64,000 nt of DNA, taken from Clostridia bacterium. GTDB taxonomy: Bacteria > Bacillota > Clostridia > Oscillospirales > CAG-272. Below, piece after piece: positions 34,701 to 44,397 of the stretch. Position 1 is the stretch's first letter; every line of letters starts with the position of its first letter. Made by a program: the position numbers and the translations under genes. The notes beneath the pieces are model-generated. The model made no database searches and was not told the origin of the DNA. It saw nothing but the letters and a program-made list of their open reading frames with translations. Where the stretch lies: positions 182,810 through 246,809 of the forward strand of contig JAFVUB010000003.1 of NCBI GenBank assembly GCA_017502915.1, written 5' to 3'.

Positions 34701-36488
34701 ATGCTTTTCGGAAAACATATAAATCGCTATTACATACGTCACCTGCCCGCGCTTCTGCTGGGCACCTTGGCGCTCATTCTGGTGGACTACGTTCAGCTGC
34801 TCGTACCCGAGTTTTACAGAATGGTCATAAACGGAATGAACAACGGCTCGGTCGAGGTGGACGGTACTCTTCTTCCCTTCGATATGACCTTCCTGCTCGA
34901 CAGGATCTGCCTGCCGCTCATTGGGATAATCGTTTGTATGGTCATCGGGCGCTTCCTTTGGAGAATCTGCTTCTTCGGCTCGGGCATCAAGGTTGAAACC
35001 GATCTGCGCGGCCGTATGTTCGATCACTGCAAGGATCTTTCTCAGGAATATTATCAGGTGAACAAGGTCGGAACTCTGATGAGCCTTTTCACCAACGATC
35101 TTGAAACGGTTCAGGACTGCTTCGGCTCGGGAATACTTATGCTCTGCGATGCCGTTTTCCTCGGCGGACTTGCCCTTATGAAGATGGCTGGTATGAACCC
35201 TTTGCTCACCGGTCTTTCGCTCATTCCGCTTGCCTGTCTGCTCGCCGGCGGTCTTATAACCGGTCGATATATGACCATCAAATGGGAAAAGCGTCAGGCG
35301 GCGTTCTCATCGCTTTCCGACTTCTCGCAGGAGAGCTTTGCCGGAATTGCTGTTATCAAGGCGTTCGTTAAGGAAGGAAAAGAGCTGCTCGCCTTCAAAA
35401 AGCTCAATGCAAACAACGAGAACATAAACGTTGAATACACCAAGCTCTCAACGGGGCTTCGTATCTCTATTACACTTTTGATCGAGTCGGTCATCTGCAT
35501 AATCCTCGGCTACGGCGGATATCTCGTTCACGAAAAGGTCTTCAACGCCGGTCAGCTTGTTGAGTTTATAGGATATTTCACGGCAACCGTCTGGCCCGTT
35601 ATGGCGGTCTCGGAGCTCATCGAGATGCGAGCCAAGGGCAAGGCGTCGCTCAACCGCATCTCCGAGCTGCTGGACACCAAGCCTGTGGTAGTCGACTCTC
35701 CGGGCGCCACCGACGACCGTCCGATTCTCGGAGGAATCGAGTTCCGAGATCTGACCTTCCGTTATCCCGACGGCGAATACGACGTTTTGCAAAACGTCTC
35801 GCTCAAGATAAACGCCGGAGAGAACGTCGGAATAGTCGGTAAAACCGGATCTGGTAAAACGACTCTCGTCGATCTCATTCTTCGCACCTATAACGTCCCG
35901 GACGGAACCGTTTTTATCGACGGACGCGACGTCAACACCATTCCGATCAAAACAGTCCGTGACCACGCCGCCTACGTTCCTCAGGATAATTTCCTTTTTT
36001 CGGATACCATTGAAGCAAACATTGCCTTTGCCAGCGACAAAGGCTCGCTTGACGACGTTACCCGTGCCGCCGTGCTTTCCGACGTAGACTCGAACATTCG
36101 CGAGTTCAAGGACGGATACTCGACCGTTCTGGGCGAACGTGGAACGACCGTTTCGGGCGGTCAGAAGCAGCGTATCTCCATTGCCCGCGCTATTATGAAG
36201 GACGCGCAGATACTTATTTTAGACGACTCGGTATCGGCGGTCGACGTTAAGACCGAGAAGGCGATCCTTGCAAATCTTCGCGAGCTTCGACAGGGCAAAA
36301 CGACTATACTTATAGCCCACCGAATAACCACCATCGAAAAGATGGACAAGATCATTTTCATTGACGACGGCAAGGTTCTCGCCGTCGGACGTCACGAGGA
36401 GCTTCTTGAAAAGAGCCCCGAATACCGAACTATGGTCGAGCTTCAGCGACTTGACGATCTTGAATCGAACGAAAAGGAGGGTGACTGA
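34701..36488 (+). CDS. ABC exporter half-transporter A (degenerate Walker B Glu)
   Basis: The 595-residue protein has six N-terminal membrane spans and an ATPase domain with Walker A GKTGSGKTT, signature VSGGQKQR and Walker B ILILDDS. The residue after Walker B is Asp, not the catalytic Glu, as in the non-hydrolysing site of heterodimeric exporters. It pairs with the next gene, whose start is 2 bases after this stop. The substrate (drug, lipid or peptide) is unknown. Confidence 0.93.
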   Translation: MLFGKHINRYYIRHLPALLLGTLALILVDYVQLLVPEFYRMVINGMNNGSVEVDGTLLPFDMTFLLDRICLPLIGIIVCMVIGRFLWRICFFGSGIKVETDLRGRMFDHCKDLSQEYYQVNKVGTLMSLFTNDLETVQDCFGSGILMLCDAVFLGGLALMKMAGMNPLLTGLSLIPLACLLAGGLITGRYMTIKWEKRQAAFSSLSDFSQESFAGIAVIKAFVKEGKELLAFKKLNANNENINVEYTKLSTGLRISITLLIESVICIILGYGGYLVHEKVFNAGQLVEFIGYFTATVWPVMAVSELIEMRAKGKASLNRISELLDTKPVVVDSPGATDDRPILGGIEFRDLTFRYPDGEYDVLQNVSLKINAGENVGIVGKTGSGKTTLVDLILRTYNVPDGTVFIDGRDVNTIPIKTVRDHAAYVPQDNFLFSDTIEANIAFASDKGSLDDVTRAAVLSDVDSNIREFKDGYSTVLGERGTTVSGGQKQRISIARAIMKDAQILILDDSVSAVDVKTEKAILANLRELRQGKTTILIAHRITTIEKMDKIIFIDDGKVLAVGRHEELLEKSPEYRTMVELQRLDDLESNEKEGD

Positions 36489-36490
36489 TC

Positions 36491-38383
36491 ATGACTGAAT
36501 TCTTCCCTCTCTTAACCGTTGGTGCGATCATCGGCGTGATATCGGTGGTCTTCATTCTGGCATATGCCTTTATGAAGGACAAAAAAGAAGCCGTCGGCTT
36601 TGATCGCAACATGAAGGACAGCGAGATAATCAAGCGACTTTTGGCATACGCCAAGCCCTTCTGGAAGCAGTTTCTCGTTGTACTCCTCGTTATGATCTTC
36701 TCAATAGCATACGACATAATCTCTCCGATCCTCGTCGGCAGCATTGAGGAGATGATCAAAAACGACTTCGAGCTCTACTCGCTTTATCTTAACGTCGGCT
36801 TTTACGCCTCGTTGCTCGTGGTTTCGATGATCTGCTCATATCTTCAGTCGATCGTGCTTCAAAAGATCGGTCAGAAGATACTTTCAAACATTCGTCAGGA
36901 TCTTTTCACACATATCGAGAGCCTTTCTCACGCTCAGCTCAGCCAAATTCCTGTCGGAAAGCTCGTCACCCGAGTTACCAACGACACGAACGCCCTTTCG
37001 ATGCTGTTCACTAACATTCTCGTAACGCTCGTTAAAAATTCCTTCGTCGTTGTTGGCGTTCTGTTCGCCATGCTTGCCGTAAACTACGAGCTGACGCTTA
37101 TGGTTCTCTGCTTCGTTCCCTTCGTCGTTCTCTTCACCGTGATCTTCCGCAAGTTCTTGCGAAGAGCATACCGCCGCGTTAAGGACGGCACGACCGATAT
37201 AAATACCTTCCTTTCGGAAAACCTTTCGGGAATGAAGATCATTCAGATATTCAACCGCGAAAGCCGCAAAAAGCAGGAATTTGACGCTAAAAACAAAAAG
37301 CTCGGCCGCTCAAAGCGCGAGCAGATATTTACCTTCGGCGTTTTCCGTCCCCTCGTTTATATGCTCTATATTTCGAGCGTGCTCTGCCTTTTCTATCTCG
37401 GCGGACGAGGATATATCCGCGATACCGAGTTCCTCGGTCAGGTAATAAGCAGCGGAACGGTCGTAACCTTCTACCTTTATATTTCAAAATTCTTTAACCC
37501 GATACAGTCGCTCGCCGAGACCTTCGGTTGGTTGCAGTCGGCAATGGCGTCGAGCGAGAAGATATTTACCATTTTTGACATTCAGCCTGAGGTGGTCGAC
37601 CTGCCGGATGCCATAGAGCTTGACAGCGTTAAGGGAGATATAGAGTTCAAAAACGTTTGGTTTGCCTACAAGGAGGACGAATGGGTCCTGCGAGACGTAT
37701 CCTTCAAGGTCGAAGCGGGGCAAACGGTCGCCTTCGTTGGCTCGACCGGATCGGGAAAGACCACGATCCTCAGCCTTATCTGCCGCAACTATGACATTCA
37801 AAAGGGCGAGATACTTATCGACGGTATCAATATTAGAAACATCAAAAAATCCTCCCTGCGCCGACACTTCGGTCAGATGCTTCAGGACGTTTTCCTATTC
37901 TCGGGAACAATTCGCTCGAACATCGTGCTTCGCGAGGAGAGCTTCAGCGATGAGCAGATCATGGAGGCTTGCCGTTACGTCAATGCCGACAAGATAATAA
38001 ACAAGCTTGAAAACGGACTTGACGAGGAGGTTCGCGAAAGGGGTAACAACTTCTCTGCCGGTCAGCGTCAGCTGATCAGCTTTGCGCGAACCATCATACA
38101 TAAGCCTGAGGTCATGATACTCGACGAAGCAACCGCGAACATCGACACCGAAACCGAGGTCTTGATACAGGATTCGCTCGAAAAGATGATGAACATCGGA
38201 ACGCTTCTGATCGTGGCGCACCGACTCTCAACCATTCAGCACGCCGATAATATCATATATCTCAGCCACGGAAGGATAGTTGAGCAGGGCTCGCACCGAG
38301 AGCTTCTTGAGAAGCAGGGTCGCTATTACGGACTCTATATGCTTCAGTACGACAAGCAGCGCCTGCGCGCCCAAAGTAAATAA
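36491..38383 (+). CDS. ABC exporter half-transporter B (canonical ATPase)
   Basis: The 630-residue protein has an extra N-terminal hydrophobic segment before the six-span domain. The ATPase has Walker A GSTGSGKTT, signature FSAGQRQ and Walker B MILDEA with the catalytic Glu. Together with the preceding gene it forms an asymmetric BmrCD/TM287-288-like exporter. AAGGAGG precedes the ATG, overlapping the end of the partner gene. Confidence 0.94.
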   Translation: MTEFFPLLTVGAIIGVISVVFILAYAFMKDKKEAVGFDRNMKDSEIIKRLLAYAKPFWKQFLVVLLVMIFSIAYDIISPILVGSIEEMIKNDFELYSLYLNVGFYASLLVVSMICSYLQSIVLQKIGQKILSNIRQDLFTHIESLSHAQLSQIPVGKLVTRVTNDTNALSMLFTNILVTLVKNSFVVVGVLFAMLAVNYELTLMVLCFVPFVVLFTVIFRKFLRRAYRRVKDGTTDINTFLSENLSGMKIIQIFNRESRKKQEFDAKNKKLGRSKREQIFTFGVFRPLVYMLYISSVLCLFYLGGRGYIRDTEFLGQVISSGTVVTFYLYISKFFNPIQSLAETFGWLQSAMASSEKIFTIFDIQPEVVDLPDAIELDSVKGDIEFKNVWFAYKEDEWVLRDVSFKVEAGQTVAFVGSTGSGKTTILSLICRNYDIQKGEILIDGINIRNIKKSSLRRHFGQMLQDVFLFSGTIRSNIVLREESFSDEQIMEACRYVNADKIINKLENGLDEEVRERGNNFSAGQRQLISFARTIIHKPEVMILDEATANIDTETEVLIQDSLEKMMNIGTLLIVAHRLSTIQHADNIIYLSHGRIVEQGSHRELLEKQGRYYGLYMLQYDKQRLRAQSK

Positions 38384-38423
38384 ACCAAAAGAGCCGCTGA
38401 AGCTTCAGCGGCTCTTTTGGTTT
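38382..38423. terminator. bidirectional terminator of ABC operon and pheT
   Basis: A perfect palindrome with stem AAACCAAAAGAGCCGCTGAAG lies between convergent genes (42 bases). Confidence 0.92.
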
Positions 38424-38424
38424 A

Positions 38425-40875
38425 TTATTTTCCTCTGACCTCAGCACCAAGGTCCTTTTTGAGTGTTTTTATAACGGCGGCGGCGCATGCCTCGATCTCC
38501 TCGGAGGTCAAGGTCTTGTCATCAGCGCCGAGTGCAAGACGTATCGTCACCGATTTCTGTCCCTCGGGGATCTGCTTTCCGCGATATTCGTCAACAAAGT
38601 CAACTCCGCGGAGCAGCTCGCGCTTCTTGGAAAGCACCGAGCTCTTTATCTGCTCCCAGGTAACGTTAACGTCGAGCAGCATTGAGATATCGTAATCGTT
38701 TACGGGATACTCGGGCAGTCTCTTAAAGCCGTTCGTTCTCGATTTGAAAGGGACGAGCAGCTCTGTATCTATCTCGGCAAGGATCACCGCAAGATTCTTG
38801 ATACCGCAAGCCATAGACGCCTTCTTCGAGAGAAGTCCCAGACTTCCGACCATGGTTTCGCCAACGAAGATATTCAGCCAGGCAACGTTATCTGCCCAAA
38901 CCGGCTTTTCAGCCTTCTCAAAGCGGAAGGACTCCATGTGAGTGTATCTCGGCATCTGCTCGAAGATACCCTTGACGCGGCGGAAGAATAGAGTTATGTC
39001 CTCCAGCTTGTTAGTCTTTTCGGCAAAGGCACAGCCGATCTTTCTTCTCTGTCTCGGCAGCTTCTCGGTTGCATCGTAGCCCGACTCGACCATCTCGGCA
39101 TCGGCGACCTGCGCCTCCTCAAAGATGGCAAACTCGTTGTAGTATCTCTCGTTCTTAACGACCGCCTGACAAAGGTTCGGCAGTGTGGACGAGCGGATAT
39201 ACTTTTCCTCGGGCGAGGGGGGAGTCGGAAGGGTCAGAATACCGTCGGTGCTCTGCAGTATAGCCTTTACGAAGTCCTCTTTCATCCAAGGATAGGTCAA
39301 AACCTCCTGCATTCCGCAACGGTATGCAAGATACTCCTCGATATTGCGAACAAGGCTCTTATCGAGCTGATTGATAGCTCCCGAGAAGGAGGTCGTGATG
39401 CTTGACGCCTCGAAGTTCTCGTAGCCGTACATACGCGCGACCTCTTCCATAATGTCCGCCTTGATCGAAACGTCTCCGGTCGAACGCCACGAGGGTACTT
39501 TAACGTGCATATTGTCGCCGTTGAACTCAACGCTAAATCCGAGCAGACCCAGCTTATGCGAGATCTCATCCTGAGTCAGGTGCTTACCGAGTCTGCGATC
39601 CAGCCAATCGTAGCTGACGTCTATTTCGGCAGGTGTCAGCTTTTTCGGGTAGTTGTCGGCGTACGCCACTACCTTCATCTCGGGATAGAGCGCGGCAAAC
39701 AGCTCCATTGAAAGCGACAGTGCAAGATCGCATCTTTCGGGGTCGATAGCCTTTTCGTAGCGGGTCGAGGCGTCGGTACGGTTGTCGTAGCGCAGCGCGG
39801 TGCGGCGGATACCGGTCGACTCAAAGTTTGCAACCTCGAGGATGACATTCTGGGTTGTCGGCAGGATGGAATCCTTAACTCCACCCATAACACCGGCAAG
39901 CGCGACCGCTTCCTTGGCGTCGGCGATAACGAGGTCGTCCGATCTGAGCGAAAGCTTCTTGCCGTTGAGCAGCTCAAGCTGCTCCCCTTCGGCAGCACGG
40001 CGAACGCAGATATGATCCTGTATCATATCCGAGTCAAAGGCGTGGGTCGGCTGACCGACTGCCATCATAACGTAGTTCGTAACGTCAACCAGAGCGTTTA
40101 TAGGTCTGAGACCGACCTTCCAAAGTCTTGCGCGAAGCTCGAACGGAGACTCCTTTACCGCAAGCCCCTCAAGCTTAACGCCGATATATCGAGGGCACTT
40201 ATCCTCATCGTCGATGACGATCTTGAAATCATCAATGCCGGCAGGCACGCTGTACGGCTCGATCTTCTTCAGCTCAAGGTCGTAAAGCGCGGCGATCTCG
40301 CGAGCCATGCCGTAGTGTCCCCAAAGGTCGGGACGGTTGGTCATCGACTTGTTATCTATCTCAAGGATTATATCGTCGAGTCCGAGAGCCGTGGCGACGT
40401 TCTCGCCCGCCTTGACGTCAAAGGCAGACAGATCAACGATCTCGTGATCCTCGCCAAGCGGGAAAAGGTCGGCAAGACCAACCTCGGTGGAGGCGCAGAT
40501 CATACCGTAGCTGGCAACGCCGCGAAGCTTGGCGTTCTTGATCTCAACCGGCTCGCCCTCTCCGTGCCAGCGCACCCACGCGCCGGGAGCGGCAACGATC
40601 ACCTTCATACCTACAGCGAGGTTCGAGCCTCCGCAAACGATATCGTGAGGCGCGTCGTCACCGGTATCAACGCGGCAAACGCGAAGCTTGTCCGCATTCG
40701 GGTGGGGGTTGACCTCAAGTATCTCTCCGACGACGATGTTCTCAAACGACTTCTTGATATCGTGGGCACCCTCGACCTCAACGGTGGACATAGTCAGCTC
40801 GTAAGCAAACTTCGAGAGGTCCATACTGTCGGGAATATTTACGTAGTCCTTTATCCAATTAAGTGAAAGCTTCAT
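38425..40875 (-). CDS. pheT: phenylalanyl-tRNA synthetase beta subunit
   Basis: The 816-residue protein has an N-terminal tRNA-binding OB domain (VVGEILEVNPHPNADKLRVC), B3/B4 editing domain (GLRPINALVDVTNYVM), B5 domain, and C-terminal anticodon-binding FDX-ACB domain. It forms the (alpha-beta)2 synthetase with PheS, 15 bases upstream in the same T-box operon. Confidence 0.96.
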   Translation of the reverse strand: MKLSLNWIKDYVNIPDSMDLSKFAYELTMSTVEVEGAHDIKKSFENIVVGEILEVNPHPNADKLRVCRVDTGDDAPHDIVCGGSNLAVGMKVIVAAPGAWVRWHGEGEPVEIKNAKLRGVASYGMICASTEVGLADLFPLGEDHEIVDLSAFDVKAGENVATALGLDDIILEIDNKSMTNRPDLWGHYGMAREIAALYDLELKKIEPYSVPAGIDDFKIVIDDEDKCPRYIGVKLEGLAVKESPFELRARLWKVGLRPINALVDVTNYVMMAVGQPTHAFDSDMIQDHICVRRAAEGEQLELLNGKKLSLRSDDLVIADAKEAVALAGVMGGVKDSILPTTQNVILEVANFESTGIRRTALRYDNRTDASTRYEKAIDPERCDLALSLSMELFAALYPEMKVVAYADNYPKKLTPAEIDVSYDWLDRRLGKHLTQDEISHKLGLLGFSVEFNGDNMHVKVPSWRSTGDVSIKADIMEEVARMYGYENFEASSITTSFSGAINQLDKSLVRNIEEYLAYRCGMQEVLTYPWMKEDFVKAILQSTDGILTLPTPPSPEEKYIRSSTLPNLCQAVVKNERYYNEFAIFEEAQVADAEMVESGYDATEKLPRQRRKIGCAFAEKTNKLEDITLFFRRVKGIFEQMPRYTHMESFRFEKAEKPVWADNVAWLNIFVGETMVGSLGLLSKKASMACGIKNLAVILAEIDTELLVPFKSRTNGFKRLPEYPVNDYDISMLLDVNVTWEQIKSSVLSKKRELLRGVDFVDEYRGKQIPEGQKSVTIRLALGADDKTLTSEEIEACAAAVIKTLKKDLGAEVRGK

Positions 40876-40890
40876 TGTTCAACCCTCCTA

Positions 40891-41928
40891 TCAGTGGAAC
40901 TGCGAGAGGAATCGCAGGTCGGCGCTGTTGAATAGACGTACGTCGTCAACTCCGTAGCGCATCATAACGAGTCGGTCAAGACCGATATTAACGTAAAAGC
41001 CGGTGTACTCGTCGGGGTCAAGTCCTGCCGAACGGAGAACGTTCGGGTGAGGCGTTCCTCCCGGCATGACCTCGATCCAGCCAACGTTCTTGCAAACGCT
41101 GCAGCCCTTGCCGCCGCAAACGAGGCAGCCCATATCGATCTCAAAGCCCGGCTCAACGAAGGGGAAGAAGCCGGCTCTCATACGAACCGGGACCTCGCGT
41201 CCGAACACCTTTGAAAGTATGCTCTGTATCATGACCTTGCCCGAGGCAAAGGTGAATTCCTTATCGACGATGAGCGCCTCGTACTGATAGAAAGCGCGCT
41301 CGTGGCGGGCGTCGGTGGTCTCGTTACGGTAAACACGACCGGGGTAAACAAAGCGGTAGGGCGCCTTGTGAGTCTGCAGATAGCGAACGCTGCCTCCGGT
41401 CAGGTGAGGACGCAGGCAAAGCTTTTCGTTAGCCTCTCCCTTGTCGTGACCCTCGATCCAATAGGTATCCATGCTCTCGCGGGCGGGGTGGTTGGGCGGG
41501 AAGTTGAGCTTATCGAAGGCGTAAAGCTCGCTGGTGATCTCGTCCTCCTCAAATATCTCAAAGCCCATAGATCTGAAGGCGTCGTTGAGGTCGTCTCTCA
41601 TCTGCTTGATGGGATGCTTGCCGCCCGAAAGGGGCGCGATTCCGGGAAGCGTTATATCAAAGTCCTCCGGTATCTCGGACGCCTTGAGCTTGATCTCCTC
41701 GCGGCGCGACTCAACTGCTGCCGACAGCTCGTTTTTGACCTCGTTTATCTTTTTACCCATTTCGGGGCGGAGCGAAGGATCCATCTTGGGAAGCTCCTTG
41801 AGCAGCTCGGTCACTCCTCCCTGCTTGCCCAAAAAAGACACCTTGATCTCCTGAAGCTCGATCTCATTCTTGGCAGATGCGACGGCGGCAAGTCCGTCCT
41901 CTCTGATCTTTTGAAGTTTCTCGTTCAT
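40891..41928 (-). CDS. pheS: phenylalanyl-tRNA synthetase alpha subunit
   Basis: The 345-residue protein has an N-terminal coiled coil and a class II catalytic core with motif 2 (YRNETTDARHERAFYQYEAL) and motif 3 (GLDRLVMMRYGVDDVR). It charges tRNA-Phe. An extra CGGKGCSVC segment between motifs 2 and 3 is typical of bacterial PheS. A T-box leader precedes it. Confidence 0.96.
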   Translation of the reverse strand: MNEKLQKIREDGLAAVASAKNEIELQEIKVSFLGKQGGVTELLKELPKMDPSLRPEMGKKINEVKNELSAAVESRREEIKLKASEIPEDFDITLPGIAPLSGGKHPIKQMRDDLNDAFRSMGFEIFEEDEITSELYAFDKLNFPPNHPARESMDTYWIEGHDKGEANEKLCLRPHLTGGSVRYLQTHKAPYRFVYPGRVYRNETTDARHERAFYQYEALIVDKEFTFASGKVMIQSILSKVFGREVPVRMRAGFFPFVEPGFEIDMGCLVCGGKGCSVCKNVGWIEVMPGGTPHPNVLRSAGLDPDEYTGFYVNIGLDRLVMMRYGVDDVRLFNSADLRFLSQFH

Positions 41929-41944
41929 AATATCCTCTCAAAAA

Positions 41945-42247
41945 TTATTTGCAATAAAAAAACTCATCCCAACAAGGGACGAGCATAAACCCGCGGTACC
42001 ACCCAAATTCAGAGCATCCGCTCTGCACTCAAAGTCGCGCCTTTACGTGCGACGCCGCCCGATTTAACCCGAAATACGGTTTTCATCGGATGCTCCGATG
42101 CTGAAACTTCAGACCCAAACGACCGCGGCTCTTTCAGCCCAAGGAATCCGCTCTCTGCTTGCCGTTTTTAGGATCCTACCACACATCTTCAACGCATATA
42201 TGATCAAACACATATAGTATAATATCACAAACGTGATGTTTTGTCAA
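41945..42247 (-). promoter_or_regulatory. T-box leader (Phe) of pheST with promoter
   Basis: On the minus strand: TTGACA (42247-42242), 17 bases, TATTAT (42224-42219). Stem I then follows, with a probable UUC specifier at 42105-42103, the T-box TGGTACCGCGG (42001-41991) and a terminator with stem CTCGTCCC/GGGATGAG (41962-41982) plus a T run. Uncharged tRNA-Phe would stabilise the antiterminator. Confidence 0.92.
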
Positions 42248-42269
42248 CGGTTTTTTCGATTTTGCTATC

Positions 42270-42306
42270 ATATATCCCCCGAGGCTATCGCCTCGGGGGA
42301 TATATC
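42270..42306. terminator. strong hairpin after tyrA
   Basis: The stem ATATATCCCCCGAGG with its complement lies between tyrA and the pheST promoter. The T run is weak, so termination is likely but not certain. Confidence 0.6.
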
Positions 42307-42309
42307 TAC

Positions 42310-43167
42310 TTACTTTTTATCAAACAGTGCACGTCGCTCAGTCGAGTGTCTCATCATTTTTCTCATGCCGTCAACGTCGTCCTTTTCGAGCATCACTTTG
42401 AGCTCATTAAATTTATCGGCAAAAAGATTCATCTGCCGAAGAAGGGCGTCCTTGTTCTCCATGAACAGCTCGCTCCACATAAGATCATTGATCCGCGCGA
42501 TACGGGTCAGATCGCGGAAAGAGTCTCCCGTGAATTTTTCCATATTCTCGCGGTCGTTGCAGGTCATAAGAGTTATCGCAATACAGTGCGTGAGCTGCGA
42601 GAGAAAACCGATCATATCGTCGTGCTCCTCGGGAGACAAGGTAGTCACGTTGGAAAAGCCAAGAAGTCTACCAAGCTCCATACAGGTTTTAACTGCCTCG
42701 GGAGTGTTCTTGTCGGTGGGCGTTACGATATAGTTTGCGCCAACGAACATCTTATCAGTACTGTTCTCAACACCCGAAACCTCCCGTCCTGCCATCGGAT
42801 GAGCCGCAACGAACTCTACGTCCTCTCGAAGCATCCCCTGTATCTTATACACTATGCTTCGCTTGACGCCCGTAACGTCGGTTATAAGCGCGCCGCTTTT
42901 CAGCAGCTTCTGGTTTGTCTCTATCCATTCGACGAAAACGTGCGGATAAAGAGCAAATATAACGATATCTGCCTGTCCTATTATGTCGGCATCAAGCTCT
43001 GTTGATCCTTTATCTATGATCCCTTCCTTGAGCGCGTAGTCTATCGAGCTTTGATCCTTTTCTATCGTGCTTATCTGAAAGTCAAATCGCTTTAGTGCTC
43101 TGGCATAGCTTCCGCCGAGAAGCCCCAGACCGACTATCATTATCTTTTTACTTACGTCAACTATCAT
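42310..43167 (-). CDS. tyrA: prephenate dehydrogenase
   Basis: The 285-residue protein has a Rossmann motif IMIVGLGLLGGSYARAL and the substrate segment AAHPMAGREVSGVENS. It converts prephenate to 4-hydroxyphenylpyruvate for tyrosine. There is no ACT domain, so direct tyrosine feedback is unlikely. It is the last gene of the aromatic operon and overlaps aroA (ATGA). Confidence 0.93.
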   Translation of the reverse strand: MIVDVSKKIMIVGLGLLGGSYARALKRFDFQISTIEKDQSSIDYALKEGIIDKGSTELDADIIGQADIVIFALYPHVFVEWIETNQKLLKSGALITDVTGVKRSIVYKIQGMLREDVEFVAAHPMAGREVSGVENSTDKMFVGANYIVTPTDKNTPEAVKTCMELGRLLGFSNVTTLSPEEHDDMIGFLSQLTHCIAITLMTCNDRENMEKFTGDSFRDLTRIARINDLMWSELFMENKDALLRQMNLFADKFNELKVMLEKDDVDGMRKMMRHSTERRALFDKK

Positions 43168-44366
43168 TTTACCTCCACTTTTGCCCCAAGCCTTCTTATA
43201 TCATCGAAATATCCGGGATAGCTTTTTCTGACCGCCTCTGCACCGTCAATGGCACCGCCCAGCCTTGAAAGAATCAGCGAGAGAGCCATTACGATGCGGT
43301 GGTCGTTATGACCCCAAAGAGCTTCTTTTATTGGCTTCAGCTCCTGCTTTGGAACTGTGATCTCTTTATCTCCAATCAAAAGTCCTCCCCCGAGACGGGA
43401 AAGCTCCTCGTGCATAGCCATACCTCTGTCGCTTTCCTTTGCTCTCAAGCGGTCGGTCCCGATAAAGCGGGCGCCGTTCTTGAGCGCCGATAATGCAAAA
43501 AGCACCGGTCCGAGATCGGGGCAATCGGATATATCGAGAGTTGGAGACCCTGCGTTTATTTCCTCAAAATACGTATGATAAACGCGGTCTCCCTGCAGAC
43601 TGCTCGGGTCAAGGTTTTCAACAGAAACATCCGAACCGATGAAGTTGAAAGCGTCCAAGAACGCGGCGTTTGAATAGTCCCCCTCAACTCTGCCGAAATA
43701 CGGACGAAGCTCCCTTCCCTTTATCTTGATACAGCAATCGCCGTCAAAACCGACCTCCGCGCCAAAGCTTTTGAGCGCTGAAACCGTAAGAGCTACGTAC
43801 GACCGACTCTCAAATGGCGGCAGTATATTTATTTTTGAATCCTTTTTCAAATAAACGAGAGCAAAGATCAGTCCGGTTATGAACTGACTGCTTACGTCGC
43901 CCCTGACGGTATAAATATCTCGGTCAAGCTTTCCGCAAACCGAAAGGCTGTTCTTTCTCTTTTCAAAAAGAAAACCGTTTTCCCGACAAAGCTCCTCGTA
44001 TACGTCCAGCGGTCTTTCGAAAAGTCTTTCGCTTCCCGAAAAATCCACTCTCTCACCCGTGCAAAGAGCAAGCGGAATAAGGAAGCGCAGTGTGCTTCCG
44101 CTTTCACGGCAGAAAAGCTCACTCGGCTTTCCCTTCATAAAGCCCCGCGGATCGACGGTAACGCTGTCGTTGCAAATATCCACCCGAGCACCGAGCGCTC
44201 TGAGACAATCGATGCTTGCAAGGATATCCTCGCTGTAATCGACTCCCGATATCGTGCACTCCTTGCCGCACAGTGCCGCGCCTATCAAATATCTGTGCGC
44301 CATGCTTTTTGACGGCGGCGCGCAGACGCTTCCCTTCAATGAAAAGGGCCTAATTTCGGCTATCAT
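43164..44366 (-). CDS. aroA: EPSP synthase (3-phosphoshikimate 1-carboxyvinyltransferase)
   Basis: The 400-residue protein has PPSKSMAHRYL (shikimate-phosphate site), RESGSTLRFLIPLAL (PEP site) and LRAKESDRGMAM. It adds enolpyruvate to shikimate 3-phosphate. The residue after GST-type motif is Ser-Thr (ESGSTLRF) rather than GNAGTAMRP, which is the class II-like form found in many Firmicutes. It is in the aromatic operon between aroB and tyrA. Confidence 0.95.
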   Translation of the reverse strand: MIAEIRPFSLKGSVCAPPSKSMAHRYLIGAALCGKECTISGVDYSEDILASIDCLRALGARVDICNDSVTVDPRGFMKGKPSELFCRESGSTLRFLIPLALCTGERVDFSGSERLFERPLDVYEELCRENGFLFEKRKNSLSVCGKLDRDIYTVRGDVSSQFITGLIFALVYLKKDSKINILPPFESRSYVALTVSALKSFGAEVGFDGDCCIKIKGRELRPYFGRVEGDYSNAAFLDAFNFIGSDVSVENLDPSSLQGDRVYHTYFEEINAGSPTLDISDCPDLGPVLFALSALKNGARFIGTDRLRAKESDRGMAMHEELSRLGGGLLIGDKEITVPKQELKPIKEALWGHNDHRIVMALSLILSRLGGAIDGAEAVRKSYPGYFDDIRRLGAKVEVK

Positions 44367-44397
44367 ATTCTTATTTTCTCCGTACTTGCATTTTGTG